Below, piece after piece: positions 10,583 to 20,802 of a DNA stretch of 64,000 nucleotides. The stretch spans positions 286,001 through 350,000 of the forward strand of contig CAUJNA010002957.1 of NCBI GenBank assembly GCA_963377175.1, read 5' to 3'. This stretch comes from Effrenium voratum. Taxonomy: Eukaryota; Sar; Dinophyceae; Suessiales; Symbiodiniaceae. Below the pieces are notes generated by a model. That model saw nothing but the letters and a program-made list of their open reading frames with translations. It did not search any database and was not told the DNA's origin. Position numbers and translations under genes: made by a program. Positions within the stretch are counted from its first letter, which is position 1. The number at the start of each line of letters is the position of its first letter.

Positions 10583-11122
10583 TTACATCATCAGCGGGAG
10601 GAGGTTCGCAAATTTGCGTTGCCTTCTCTCAGGACTTGGCATTGAAGCTATCGCATTCTTCCTCTCTGTGCTCTCAAGCCAGGCGTTCCGGGCAGCATTA
10701 CTATCCAGGACGTTCTTGGCAGCGTTGTCAAAGAAAGCTTTTCGGGTATTGTCATACTTTGTGGTTTTCTTTGACGCGCCCTTGGCTGTGGCCTTGCCTT
10801 TGGCCTTGGCTTTGGCCTTGGCTTTGACCTTGGCCTAGGCTTTGGGCTCTTTCTTGGCCTTGGCTTCGGCCTTGGCCTTGGCTTTGGCCTTGGCTTTGGC
10901 CTTCGCTACTGGACATGGAGGATCTTCTCCTGCGTCTTTGTCTTCTTCTTCTTCTGCTTCTTCTTCTTCATTCATATCTTCGTTCTCGTCCTCCGGCTCA
11001 TCAAAATCATCCCATCCCCCCGCCTCGCCGAAGAGCTGCTCGATGGAAGGCTGAGCCTCCTCGTTGCCAGAGTCAGGCTCATCGCAATTGTCGTTCTTCC
11101 TCAGGCTCGGGAAAAAGTTGCC
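10583..11122 (-). CDS. Acidic then Ala/Lys-rich basic protein, one in-frame TAG
   Basis: A minus-strand frame open from 11122 encodes an acidic segment (SIEQLFGEAGGWDDFDEPED, then Glu-rich), then a run of alternating Ala-Lys, then a C-terminal segment with KAFFDNAAKNVLDSNAARN and NAWLESTERKNAI, ending LLPLMM and stopping at 10583. The Ala-Lys run resembles histone H1 or other DNA-binding tails and comes from a 6/12-bp GGCCTT-type repeat. A TAG at 10835-10837 interrupts that run in frame, so the copy is either broken or spliced around it. The first Met in frame is at 10975, but the frame opens earlier, probably from an upstream exon. Hairpin 10541-10564 follows the stop. Confidence 0.5.
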
Positions 11123-11179
11123 TTATTCAATGCCGCCGCTCATGAATGGCAATGCTACTTACTGGCTTGAGGGGCTCAT

Positions 11180-11201
11180 GAGCAGTTTGCGCAAACTGCT
11201 C
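11180..11201. repeat. Perfect 22-bp palindrome
   Basis: GAGCAGTTT-GCGC-AAACTGCTC. It lies upstream of the Ala/Lys-rich unit and lacks the usual CTGCG core order. Confidence 0.95.
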
Positions 11202-11407
11202 AAGAGCACAGGTCGTGGACTGCAAATGGTTCTCCGTGCACTGTCAGTTCAAAAGACAGGACACTCACAATTGCAGCAGCGTGTTTATCCCATTTTCCTC
11301 GCAGCGCTCCGAACTGCAATTTGCCCTGGGTCTGTGATTGCTTCGCTGCCAACAGACATGTCCCGCTATCATCATTATTGTCATGCGCTGGCTAAACAAA
11401 AGAATGC

Positions 11408-11431
11408 ACAAACTGTGGCACCACAGTTTGT
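11408..11431. repeat. Hairpin, 10-bp stem, abutting a stop codon
   Basis: ACAAACTGTG/CACAGTTTGT around GCAC. The minus-strand TAA at 11432-11434 is immediately adjacent. Confidence 0.95.
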
Positions 11432-12188
11432 TTAGTCATCACCCACAGAGTCTTCACTCAGATTCTCCTCCTCGACGTCCTCTTCATCTTCAATTTCTTC
11501 GTCTTCTTCGTCTTCTTCAATCATATTTTTCTCCGACTTCTTCTTCGGAGCCGCCTTCATCTTTGCAGCCTTCTTTGGCTTCGGCTTTGCATTGGCACCT
11601 CCCCGCGACTTTCGCTTCTTGCCTGTCACCGTGGACGTGGAAGGCTCAGGGGTGCTCTGCGGATGCGGAAGGTGCAAAAGTTTTCCCAGCTTTGCGTTGA
11701 AAATCTTGTCGTTGGCAGGGTCAGTCATCGCCGCGAGGAGCTGTGTGCAGACCTGGGCCTTGAACCACTTGGCGTGCTTTTGTGAGAAGCCTGGCGTGCT
11801 CTTCTTGGGCACCAGAACCAAACTCGAGCAAAAGAACATCAAACTGCGATGCAGCCAAGGAGCAAATTGCTGTCACTGGAATTCTTTTTGTCAAAATCAC
11901 GCTGGCTGTCGCAGGCTCTGCTGCTGTCATGAGTGTGACAGCCCGTGGCCGATACCGGTGCAACAATTCCTCGATCATGTGCGAGTGCCTTGGATTCCAA
12001 GTGATCGGTTCTCCTGCCACGTTGTCCTTTGCACTTCCATCTGTTCGCTGTTGGTTGTTCGGTGCACCAGCCACGCGGAAGCTTCCAAGCAACTCGTGCT
12101 TGAACACAGGTGCCAGCCTTGTCAGCCCTGCCAACTCATGCCGGGGGACCCCGTAGACCTCAGAAACTCGCACGCAAACAAGGGGCAC
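11432..12188 (-). CDS. Unknown protein with Lys-rich and acidic tail, frame change inside
   Basis: The first part (from 12188, MPLVCVRVSEVYGVPRHEL) includes EPITWNPRHSHMIEELLHRY and AICSLAASQFDVLLLEF. Near 11800-11840 the coding moves to a second frame (LVLVPKKSTPGFSQKHAKWF, then MTDPANDKIFNAKLGKLLHL) and ends in a Lys-rich segment and a long Glu/Asp-rich tail. The shift could be a short intron or a real frameshift. Hairpin-like sequence at 12201-12223 precedes the ATG by 12 nt, and hairpin 11408-11431 touches the stop. No family is recognised; a nuclear protein is suggested only by the charged tail. Confidence 0.5.
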
Positions 12189-12200
12189 AAGCTGAGCGCG

Positions 12201-12223
12201 CCAAACAACCGCGCACTGTTTGG
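12201..12223. repeat. Degenerate hairpin before a start codon
   Basis: CCAAACA/TGTTTGG with a 9-nt interior. It lies 12 nt upstream of the 12188 ATG. The core is eroded. Confidence 0.6.
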
Positions 12224-12491
12224 TTTATCCAAGGCGCAGCATCTGAACACACGGTAGTTAATCACGTTGACCTCATTATCAGCCCCCGCGCCTCCGAGGA
12301 AATCACATTAAAACGCTGAGGCCCTGGCCCCACGCTCAATCGCCGTCCCTGACAGATTGCTGACCTTCCTGTTCGCAGTTGTCGAGTCCTCAGTGTGGAT
12401 TAAATTCCACATCTTAGTCACGCCGATGCCCTTGAACAGGTTGTTCCAATGAGAATGCAGGCCTGACCGGCCTCCGTCAAAGAACAAGAAC

Positions 12492-12818
12492 CTAAGATGA
12501 GCAACGCATGGACGGCGCACGCATCCTGTGTTTATCTAATAAGCTAGGCAACACATCCGAAGCGTCTGGGGGAGGCGGCCCGTCCGAGTCGTCAAAGGTC
12601 AAAGTGGATTGCCTGTTTCGTGCAAAAAGCTCGCCCTTGACCACTTTCTCGAAGTGTTCTTTCTGAAACGGAGGGGGTGACCTCCGAGCGTCGGTTTTAT
12701 GCTCTCCTGCCTGCTCAACGTCCCAAATGAAAAGTTGGGAACCCTCCTGGCTTCGCGTCTTTAGGAATTCCACCTTCGACAAAGCAAGGATGAGTTTGTC
12801 AATCTCTTGGTCAGCCAC
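12492..12818 (-). CDS. Unknown protein, 108 residues
   Basis: The frame begins MADQEIDKLILALSKVEFLK and contains LFIWDVEQAGEHK and HFEKVVKGELFARN. It ends after a Pro-rich stretch and DVLPSLLDKHRM. It shows no recognised domain. The sequence upstream (12819-13000, minus strand) reads on as charged protein-like sequence in other frames, so this may be an internal exon. Confidence is limited. Confidence 0.35.
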   Translation of the reverse strand: MADQEIDKLILALSKVEFLKTRSQEGSQLFIWDVEQAGEHKTDARRSPPPFQKEHFEKVVKGELFARNRQSTLTFDDSDGPPPPDASDVLPSLLDKHRMRAPSMRCSS

Positions 12819-13089
12819 CGCGACCTGTACAAGGGAATTGACAAGGTCCTTGGCGGTTGTCTCAGTTTCTAGCAGAAACTCTTTGTCTTCAGTCTTCAGA
12901 GCTTCAACTGCATGGACAGCCTCAGTTGCTTTGGCTTCAGTGGGCTCTGAAAGGCGGATGACGGCTTTCCCACCGAATAGTACTCAACAAAAAAACACAG
13001 AACTAATGCCTAAAAGAAGGGCAAACATAGCGAAGCACCAAAACAACACAAACAAACATCACAACAACATGGTAAATCAGGCGAGTCTT

Positions 13090-14829
13090 CTAACAACCCC
13101 TATGAACAACGAGAACCAAAAGAATCCACATAACAAACAGGGCGGCGTCATCCAACGCACCTTCGTCCGCTGACTCCGCCTGCGTTGCCGCAGCCGTTTT
13201 GTCGGCTTTCTTGGTTAGCTTGTCCCAGATGGGCTTGAGCACCTCGCGCTCGAGAAGGGCATTCACGTCAAAGTTGGTGTGCAACACGCTCTTCACCTTC
13301 TCGTAGTACTTCTTGGTGTAAATGAGATCTGCCAGAAATTCCGCAGCCTCTTGACTGGCTGGCTGCAGCGCCCCCAGCCACGATTTGTTGGCCACGACTT
13401 TCACGGATTTGCCTCGGCGCCATGTCCAGATCATTACAATGTCATGGGCGACACTTGAATCACCAATTGCAGTCAAAATGCTAGGGTCAAGTTCATTGTC
13501 AGGGATATTGTCGAGCGTCTCCCGCGAGAAGAGAAGGCCACCGGCCATTGCCTTGCGCCACGCCTCCTGAGTGGAGAGTTTCTCCCGGATGCGTTTTGCG
13601 TCCTCACATGGCAGGCTCTTGTGAGCCAACAGCATGTCCAGGATCTCATCTTTCAGGACATACTTCCATGCCCACATATGGAACAGCCTCAGAAGCAGTG
13701 CGCCCCCATCAATCAAGGCAAAACCTAAGCAAAAAGCAGCAGTGCTAAGAGTCAGGCCCTTTGGAATTATTCCCACGGGTGTTCTTGCCGGCCAACGCCT
13801 GGGGGTTGAGCTCGCCTTGCTTGAAGATTTTGTTCAACGCCGCATCCATGAGGGCATCGAACACCCACTTCACGCAAGGCGGTTGCTTCTTGCACGCAGT
13901 GGCAAGGTCTCGCAAAACATATATGGACTTGATGGGACTTCGCTTTCCGAAGAGCTCCTCAGAAAGCAGGACTTCCTCTCGGAAAGAAGTGTCGCTGAGC
14001 AAGGAATTCCACCGAGCCATCAAGACTTCGAGGAAGGACTGCGTCACTGCCTCCCCCGATGTCACCGTCAAGTTGGCAGACAAGATCTCGAAAAGCTTCT
14101 TAGTCGTCAGCTTGGTCTTGGAAGCTGATTCGTGATTCAACTTGAAGGACACTATTTGAAAGATGCGCTGCACAGGGCTGTAGTACATGGTCTCGTAGCT
14201 GGTCCCAACATCCTCCCTTTGCTTGGCCGCTTCCCAGAACAAATTCAGCCCGGGCTTGAAGCGGCAATCGATCGTGGAAGACAGCCATGCCCTTCTCCAC
14301 TCCTGCGCTGGCAACTCAATGCTTGGCTAGTAATGTATTTAGGGGCCAAGACAGCGACGGCGCCGGCCTCCTGGAACTTGTCTTGCTGCAAGTCCCTCGC
14401 TGTGGCCAAGATGAAGGCGTGATGGTCCTCCTCCGGACTGATCCTCTTCATTTGCCCATTTTCTGGTCCATAAACAAGTCATCCACTGCCACCACCAAAT
14501 TTATAGGCTGGGGCTTCTTGTACGTGGTGTGCATGGTCCACTTTACGCTGCTCTTGTACACTGGCACACTTGCAGTCGAAGACCATGACCAGCTAACCCA
14601 CGCTACATTGCCGCCTGCAATGTACTGGTCAGTAGTGGAATCTCCCTCCTTCAAGGCCTCCATCATGGACTGCAACTTGCGATTGTCGAAGGGGTTGACG
14701 ACCGCCCTCCTCGATCGTTAAGGGCTTCATTGACTCAAGGTCCCTGAAAAGATCCGTCCTGAGCAGCAGCGCAGTACTGACTGATGGCATCTCTATTACT
14801 GAGGCCCGCGCCCCACAATGAGTTCCCAA
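13090..14829 (-). CDS. Long unknown protein in several frame segments
   Basis: Consecutive minus-strand segments carry protein-like sequence in changing frames: 14829-14720 (MPSVSTALLLRTDLFRDLES), 14700-14448 (LQSMMEALKEGDSTTDQYIA, then AVDDLFMDQKMGK), 14451-14330 (HAFILATARDLQQDKFQEAG), 14314-13745 (FKPGLNLFWEAAKQREDVG, then LFEILSANLTVTSGEAVTQ) and 13776-13090 (MWAWKYVLKDEILDMLLAH, then EVLKPIWDKLTKKADK). Short introns or frameshifts would join them. No family is recognised. Hairpin 13180-13193 is in frame near the C terminus, encoding AAATQ. Confidence 0.45.
13180..13193 (-). repeat. Hairpin, CTGCG core, GCAA tetraloop on coding strand
   Basis: Five-bp core stem with a minus-strand GCAA loop. 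Its upstream flank TGACTCCGC is also found before the hairpin at 17942. Confidence 0.8.
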
Positions 14830-14930
14830 GCCTTCCTCACGTCATCGTAGTGGGAAGCGCTTATGTTCCGGCATTGCACCGGGGTTGAGCTTGCCGAGGA
14901 TGTTGATTGAACCATAGCAGTCTGCACCTC

Positions 14931-14946
14931 GCTGCGGTTACGCAGC
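14931..14946. repeat. Hairpin, 6-bp stem
   Basis: GCTGCG/CGCAGC around GTTA, between coding units. Confidence 0.85.
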
Positions 14947-15200
14947 TGGCACCGGGGGGCTTCAAATAAAAAACACTGCGGATGATCCTTAATCTGAAAA
15001 CTGCGGATGAGCCTTAATCTGAAAGCACGGGCCACGCTCTGTGAAAAGTCAAATTTGATCCGCGTCAGCAACGCTTCCGTTTTTTTACCCCAGTCAATTG
15101 TGCCTCACTGTAGATTCACACGCTCTTTGCAGTCGCGGAGCACCAACCCAAAGCAGGGCCATCGTCCCAGCAAATTGAACAGGAGCAGCTCTTGTCTTAA

Positions 15201-15220
15201 TAACTGTGGCTCCACAGTTA
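15201..15220. repeat. Hairpin, 8-bp stem, abutting the methyltransferase stop
   Basis: TAACTGTG/CACAGTTA around GCTC. The minus-strand TAG at 15221-15223 is immediately adjacent. Confidence 0.95.
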
Positions 15221-16464
15221 CTAGGCCCAGCGGATCAACCTAGCTGCCGTGAGCACCGCCCTCATTGCCTCCCTCAGGACAGGAACCGACATGGCGTTGC
15301 CCACCATTTTGCCTCTCTTGGCGCGGGACACACTTTTGGGCCAGCGGTAGTTGTGGAATCCCTGCAAAGCCGCCAGCTCCTTGAGGCTGAGAAAGCGACT
15401 TTCCTTAGCACAGGCTGTAAGCGGGCTGCGGGCTGCGCAACTCGCCACACTTGATTATTTGCGCTCGCTAAATCTGGTTTGGACAAGAATCGTTGTCGAG
15501 CCAGAAGTTGTCGCCGGAGGCTCGTGCACATGTGATTGTGGGAACATAGCCCGAGGTGACCTGCCGGAAGTTTTCCCGGCTCCTGCGTCGATGATGTCCC
15601 TGTCCAGATTCCAAACACCCTTCGCCTTGAGCTTCTTCCTTCCTGCCAAAATGTTGTTCCGCTTGGTTTTGCAAAGTTTGATGTCCACCTTGGGAAGCCC
15701 CTTCTCCAAGAAGTCGTCCAGGCAAGCGAACTTGCTTTCAGGCAGCGAGCGGACCATATTTGGTTTTCTGGTTTTCACACCCTTGCGCGTGGACCTCCTG
15801 GCGCCCATGATGTAGATCCTCTTCCGGTTCTGCGGAAACCGCCAGCTCACAGCATAGGCCCGCTTCTGCGACCCAGGAAGCCGACATTCCTTGAGCTGCT
15901 GCAGAAGTTTGTTGAAGTGCTTCCTGTGCTTCTTATTCCGGATGCCCGTCACATTCTCCAGCACAAATCCACGCGGTTGCATGCGGCAGATGTAGTCCAC
16001 CACAGCCTTTGATAAATCACGTTGGTCGCATTTCCCCTGCCCGACGCCCGCCGTACCTTGGAAGGAGCAGACTAAACGAAGACCTATGTGCAAAAAAAAC
16101 AGAAAGTAACCCAAACTCGGTTGAAAACAGCTACTTGTTCTGGCAGTCTGCTGTATGGTTGGCACGGAAACCCAGCTGTGTACAAGTCACACTTCTCGCA
16201 AACATTTCCAAGAGCATATCCAAGACTCCTCGGTCCCTTTTTGTGGGAAAGAATCACCTTTCGGCAATCTGGGTCCACATCGGTGGCAAACTGAACCATG
16301 AACTCAATCCCCAGTTGCTTCGCTGCCACAACATCAGTTCCCATGCCGCTGCAGTCGCTCCCAAGCATGATTGGCCACTTGCGCTGGCGATGTGACTCCA
16401 CCTTCTCCACGCGAGGAGGCTTCTTGATGCCAGTTTTCTTCACCTTCAAGGATGTCTTCCCCAT
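15221..16464 (-). CDS. C5 cytosine-specific DNA methyltransferase
   Basis: The protein moves a methyl group from S-adenosylmethionine to cytosine C5. All main motifs are in order: I at the start (GSDCSGMGTDVVAAKQLG), IV with the catalytic Cys (AGFPCQPYS), VI (GFVLENVTG), VIII (QNRKRIYIMG), a target-recognition region, IX (SLKELAALQGF) and X (VGNAMSVPVL). The frame changes right after motif IV. Removing about 77-80 nt (16072 to 16148 or 16151, ending TTTAG) joins it to FQGTAGVGQGKCDQRD, so a short intron is likely. One in-frame TAA at 15455-15457 separates the target region from motif IX and may mark another intron or a break. The length, about 390 residues, suits a bacterial-type single-domain enzyme. 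Hairpins lie just upstream and just after the stop. Confidence 0.85.
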
Positions 16465-16478
16465 GCTTCACGGACTTT

Positions 16479-16492
16479 CTGCGGCAACGCAG
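16479..16492 (+). repeat. Hairpin, CTGCG core, GCAA loop on plus strand
   Basis: CTGCG-GCAA-CGCAG, 15 nt upstream of the methyltransferase ATG at 16464. Confidence 0.85.
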
Positions 16493-16674
16493 CACGTCAG
16501 CTGAAGAAGCAACTGGAGGAAAGCTGGCTGCGGGGCGAAGCGTGAAACGGCTTGACGGGCAGACAGAACACATGAGCACACCAGACAACAGACAACAAGA
16601 CGTAGTAGTCTTGGCTTGGGGCTTAATTGCACATACCCCCCAAAACAAATAGCAGGTCAGCCCGTTTTTGAGCC

Positions 16675-16820
16675 GCAGTGCCAGGGGGTTCCGTACCCCC
16701 TGGCACTGCAAGTTCTGATGCATCAGAACTCGCAGTGCCAGGGGTTACCCCCCCATTTTCGAGTCCCGAGTGCCAGAGGGTTCGGAACCCCCCGGCACTT
16801 GGGACTCGAAAATGGGGGGG
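16675..16820. repeat. Cluster of nested inverted repeats
   Basis: Three palindromes lie side by side. The first has 15-bp perfect arms at 16675-16689 and 16695-16709 (GCAGTGCCAGGGGGT). The second is a perfect 20-bp palindrome, AGTTCTGATG/CATCAGAACT, at 16711-16730. The third has 27-bp arms at 16748-16774 and 16794-16820 with one wobble pair. The words GTGCC and GGTTCGGAACC recur. Non-coding; upstream of the methyltransferase gene. Confidence 0.95.
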
Positions 16821-16908
16821 TTCGGAACCCCCCGGCACTCGGGCTGTCGGGCCCAAAAGAGCCCGAGGACCCGTTTGAAAAGGCATAAACGACTTAGACT
16901 CAAAAATG

Positions 16909-17004
16909 TAGTGCATCAAAACTCGCAGGGGCCCAAAATCTAGTGCATCAGAACTCGCAGGGACCCAAAATCTAGTGCATCAGAACTCGCAGGGGCCCAA
17001 AATT
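16909..17004. repeat. 32-bp tandem repeat, three copies
   Basis: TAGTGCATCAGAACTCGCAG units begin at 16909, 16941 and 16973. They share TGCATCAGAACT with the palindrome at 16711-16730. Confidence 0.9.
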
Positions 17005-17232
17005 CTGATGCAGCAGAATGGTTCATTTGGCAGACACAGGGAGCAACACCAAAAACCAGGCTTGCGTGGCAGAAAGCCCCGGCTTTGTACACTGTTTAAC
17101 TCCCAGCGCTTCAAGAAGCGCTTTCCGTCATCAGACAGCGAGCCATCGCATAGGTGTTTCTCTCTGTTATGACGCGAGGCAGTGGCAGCCCTTTTCCCCA
17201 GTCTGCAGATTCTGTGCAGCGACCAATGCTCG

Positions 17233-17847
17233 TCATTGGCGGCTGTGACCCAGGCAGAATCGCTCTATTGCCCCAAGAGCTCCCCACTGTACAAATGCAT
17301 GGGCGTTGAACATCTTTGTGGATGTCAGCACGGACTTTTCCTGCACAAGTCCTACACTCACATAGTTCTTCTTGGTCTTGGCAGCTTTGGCTGCGTTCAC
17401 CCAGGTGGCAGCCTTGTCCTCAGTTCTGTTACCAGGGGCGCGCCGCTCCAAACAAGGCAAACGGGACACGGACAGGACGACAAGTGTGCCACAGCCAGCC
17501 AGGGCCCGCACGTACACTTTCCAGTTGAGCTCTTGCATGCGTGTTTGTGCCAAGACAGCGAATCGCGGATGACGTTTGCGAAATGATGGCGTAATGAGCA
17601 CATGTCTTCGGGTGCCCTTGGCTGGCCCTTTGTATTTACCCCAAGGCCCAAACCCGGTCTTGATCGCAGCTTGGCTTACGATAAGACCACCAGAGAGTCG
17701 CATTAGCCATGAAGCTCGAGAGCCAGGTTTTGCGACATTGTTCACCACAACGCCTTCAGCCAAGAGATAATCATTGACCACCAGGGCACCCAAAGAGTGG
17801 AGTTTCTGGTGCAAGTCAGTAGAGTCTGCCTCCTCTTTCGCGAGCAA
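17233..17847 (-). CDS. Unknown basic protein, 204 residues
   Basis: The frame begins MLAKEEADSTDLHQKLHSLG and includes VNDYLLAEGVVVNNVAKPG, GGLIVSQAAIKTGFGPWGKY and LTSTKMFNAHAFVQWGALGA. The downstream part is Arg/Lys-rich. No family is recognised. It lies between the methyltransferase and the transposase-like gene on the same strand, so it may be an accessory protein of either or an exon of the transposase-like gene. The start is simply the first Met. Confidence 0.4.
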   Translation of the reverse strand: MLAKEEADSTDLHQKLHSLGALVVNDYLLAEGVVVNNVAKPGSRASWLMRLSGGLIVSQAAIKTGFGPWGKYKGPAKGTRRHVLITPSFRKRHPRFAVLAQTRMQELNWKVYVRALAGCGTLVVLSVSRLPCLERRAPGNRTEDKAATWVNAAKAAKTKKNYVSVGLVQEKSVLTSTKMFNAHAFVQWGALGAIERFCLGHSRQ

Positions 17848-17889
17848 TCGCCTAAGAAAACTTGCAAGAACAAAGGCGCAAAAGCAAAT

Positions 17890-20794
17890 TCAAACGCCAA
17901 GGTGCATATTGGCCAGAGCTGGAAGTTCAGGCTGACTCCGCCTGCGTTTCCGCAGCGAGCTTTCGAGCTGAGCTTGGTGGTCAGCTTTCCTCCTACGCTC
18001 CAAGCATTGGCTGCGCTCTGCTGGACGAAGCTGCTCTTGCCGCAGCAGCAGGTCGTCTTGCTGAGCTTGAAAGCACCGTCTTTTCTTCAGCTCCGACAAC
18101 TTTTTGGTCGCTTCCTCGTGCTTGGTGGAAATTGCATTTCCAGCTGCCTTGCGGGAACTTTTGCTCAGCCGCAGCATGTCCCGAGGGGCATCGTTCAGCT
18201 TTAAGCATCGCTTCACACTCTTCCGGCGTCGAGCTATCCACGCGGCTTCCGAACCAGGATTTCTTGTTCGTGCCTTGGCCGGCAAGGTGTGCAAAGCGAA
18301 CTCCGGCAAGTTAAAAAAAGCTATGTGCCGCCAAGCGTCCTGCCGGCTTGCTTCTAGTCGAAGACCGGAAACAAACTTAGGTTTGCGAGCGGACCCAGAT
18401 GATCTTTCAGAGCCGAAGCCTTCCTGCCAAATCTTTTGGGCAAGCATAGCAACTGCACCACGAAGACTGTTCTTGTCCCACTGGCGAAGCCGCCTCTCGA
18501 ACGCCTTGAAGTAAGGGCCTAAGAAAGCCCTGTCGCGTGCAGTGTGGTACTTGATATCTGCAAAGTCACGCTCGCTCTGCGCAGTTCCAGCCGCCGATGC
18601 CAGCAAGACACGGGCAAGTGTTTTAGACATGTCCGGGCAGCGGCCGCTGAAACTTGACTCTGCCAAGGTCCAGGCTTGCAAATCACCCAACTCTTCCGAC
18701 TTGGACAGTTGTTTTCCTGGGCAGAGCATTGGAAAGCGACAAGCAAAGCAGGACAAGCAATATGCACCGTTTAACAAACTCAGAACCGGTCGGTGGCGTT
18801 GGGCAGTAGGCTTTAAGTCTTGGAACTGTTCATAGAGCTGCTTAGAGTTCGCGTCGAACATCTGGGAGAGCCGCAGAAGACAGCGCTGTGTTTCCGCAGC
18901 GCGCTTTTGGGGGCCGCTGAGCGAAAAGGCTGACAAGTTGTGGATCAGTTCAAAATCAGGAAACTATGTCTTGATGGTCTGCGAGACAAGGGCGAGCCAT
19001 GCAGCCATCCTTGCAAAGCACCTGTTGAAAACGATCGGCGAAACGCTGCCTCCCACACTCCTGTGCCCAGCGCCCAGTTGAATCAAACGAGGTCTTTCCA
19101 GCCACTTCAGCACCTGGCAGTCAGATCAAGTCTTTGAAGCTCTGAAAACTTATCACTGGCTTCGCGACTCAGTGCTGTCTAGAAGCGTGCTGTGTGTAAC
19201 CACTGGAGGTGGCTGTTTTCTGCACGAAGAGCACATGCAGCCTTTGAGCAAAGGTTGTCAAGCAGGTTTGCGCTGCACTCATGTCCATCTGGCTCTTGTC
19301 AAATCTGCGTAAAATTCTGTTCTCCTCATCAGCAGCGTCAGCCATCATAGCCATTTGCAGGTACACCTCTGTGGATATAGACTCCAGGAACTTCTTGGCA
19401 ACCCTTCGGGGTTTCGCGTTGGTCTTTACTCGCAATATCCTTAGTTTTGCAACACAGTTTTTCTTTGAAATGGCGACATACTCAAGCAAGCCTGATGCCT
19501 ACTAAGTCTCTCGTGAGCTGTGGCCAAGAACGCATCCGCAAGAAGGATAAATCGCCCCATCGGCTTCTGCAGAGAAGAATGACGATGCTTGGCCGACTGC
19601 AAGTCTCTCATGTTACTCTGACGCAGAAATTCGGCGTCCATGTGCCGAACCTTAGCGCGACGAGACACTATGGCCACACTTGCGGCATGTGTGTTAAAAC
19701 ATGTCCACTTTTGAGCCTAGCAACATGCTTCGCAAACATCACCTTCAAATCTGGCGAATGCCAAATCAGCGCAGTCATAGACTCCTTTCCAGATATGAAT
19801 TGCTGCATGTATTCCTGAGCGTCTCGTCAAGATGCCATTTCTTTGCAAACCTTAGCCAGCAAGGCAGCTGTCTGTTAGTTGTCCGTTCCGCGCAGGGTTG
19901 TTTACTGGGAATGCAACACGTGAGGACTGCGCTGAGTTGCCGCTGGACAGCATGCGCGCTGTCGCGCAGTCGAATCTTCATAGCTGGAAAAGTCTCGGCA
20001 GGAAAGTGGTCCCGAAGTGAGAGTAAACGGCCGGCTCTCAGTTCATCAGCGGCCGCATCCGAAGCAAACATTTCCTCAGCAGCGTCAGCGTCAGGGAGAA
20101 GCATTTTGTTTTGTAACATGGAGCAAGCAAAGCTTTGCCGCCTAGGTTCCACCCTTCTGCGAAAATGCTGCCAAGCCTTTTTGTAAAATGTCGGCGCCTT
20201 CCCGCACCACCCAGACGGAGGTTTTCTTCTAGCCTGAAACATAGTTTTTGCAACTCGCAGCGTTGTCCTGGCAAGCCTTCGGGCGCCGCAAATTTGGCCG
20301 TGGAAGAGCCCCAAAAGGCCTTGATGCAGTTCAAGTTGACCGTGCTGCGGTTTCGCAGCGCGGTTTGACACACAGGCAAATCTGACAGAAAGCATCGGCC
20401 CTTGCGCATCTTGCGAAATCAGAGCTACCTGGCACTTCCCAAGTTTCTTCCGCTCCATGTCCAACATAGCCTCATTCAAGCACCATGAAATGTTCTTTTC
20501 CTTGTAGCGGCCATGAGGAGATTTTCGAAGCGATTCTCCTTTCAAGCGGCGCTCCACAACACCCAGAAAGGTGTCCATTGACGGGGTGCCTGGCAGATTT
20601 GGGCTGCAGCCAAGCGCTGTCGCTCGTCGGAACCGATGCAGTACTCCACGCGCATGTTGTTTCAATTGCGTTGTTCGCAATCCTTCCACTGAGCGGCTGA
20701 AGCACTTGCAGTACCGGCACTGCACATTCGACTCAGTCAGTTTTGCCCACTTGAACAGTCTTCCCCACTTAATCACGCATTTGGAAGAAGGCAT
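17890..20794 (-). CDS. hAT-like transposase with BED-type zinc finger
   Basis: hAT transposases cut and paste DNA transposons. The N terminus carries a BED-like finger: IKWGRLFKWAKL, then QCRYCKC (Cys-x2-Cys), then QLKQHARGVLH (His-x5-His). The middle (about 20600-19700) contains SWCLNEAMLDMERKKLGKCQ, RLRDSAHAVQRQL and, in another frame, QQFISGKESMTALIWHSPDL. Later pieces are MDAEFLRQSNMRDLQSAKHR (19640-19570) and ESISTEVYLQMAMMADAADE. Near 18600-18500, LLASAAGTAQSERDFADIKY matches the hAT dimerisation pattern (SER in an Ala-rich context). The frame changes several times, through introns or decay. The C terminus is Arg-rich. No terminal inverted repeats were identified. Confidence 0.5.
17942..17955 (-). 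repeat. Hairpin, CTGCG core, GAAA tetraloop on coding strand
   Basis: CTGCG-TTTC-CGCAG on the plus strand. In frame near the end of the transposase-like gene. Confidence 0.85.
18883..18902 (-). repeat. Hairpin, 8-bp stem with one G-T pair, GAAA loop on coding strand
   Basis: GCGCTGTG/CGCAGCGC; in frame, encoding AAETQ, 34 nt after the Met at 18936. Confidence 0.9.
19953..19968. repeat. Hairpin, 6-bp stem, variant core
   Basis: TGCGCG/CGCGCA around CTGT, within the transposase-like gene. Confidence 0.7.
20339..20364. repeat. Hairpin, 11-bp stem with one G-T pair
   Basis: ACCGTGCTGCG pairs with CGCAGCGCGGT around GTTT; in frame within the transposase-like gene. Confidence 0.95.
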
Positions 20795-20802
20795 GGCGCC
20801 AT

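Noticed and set aside
16909..17004. CRISPR-like array of three 32-bp repeats
   Set aside because: The repeats are head-to-tail with no spacers.
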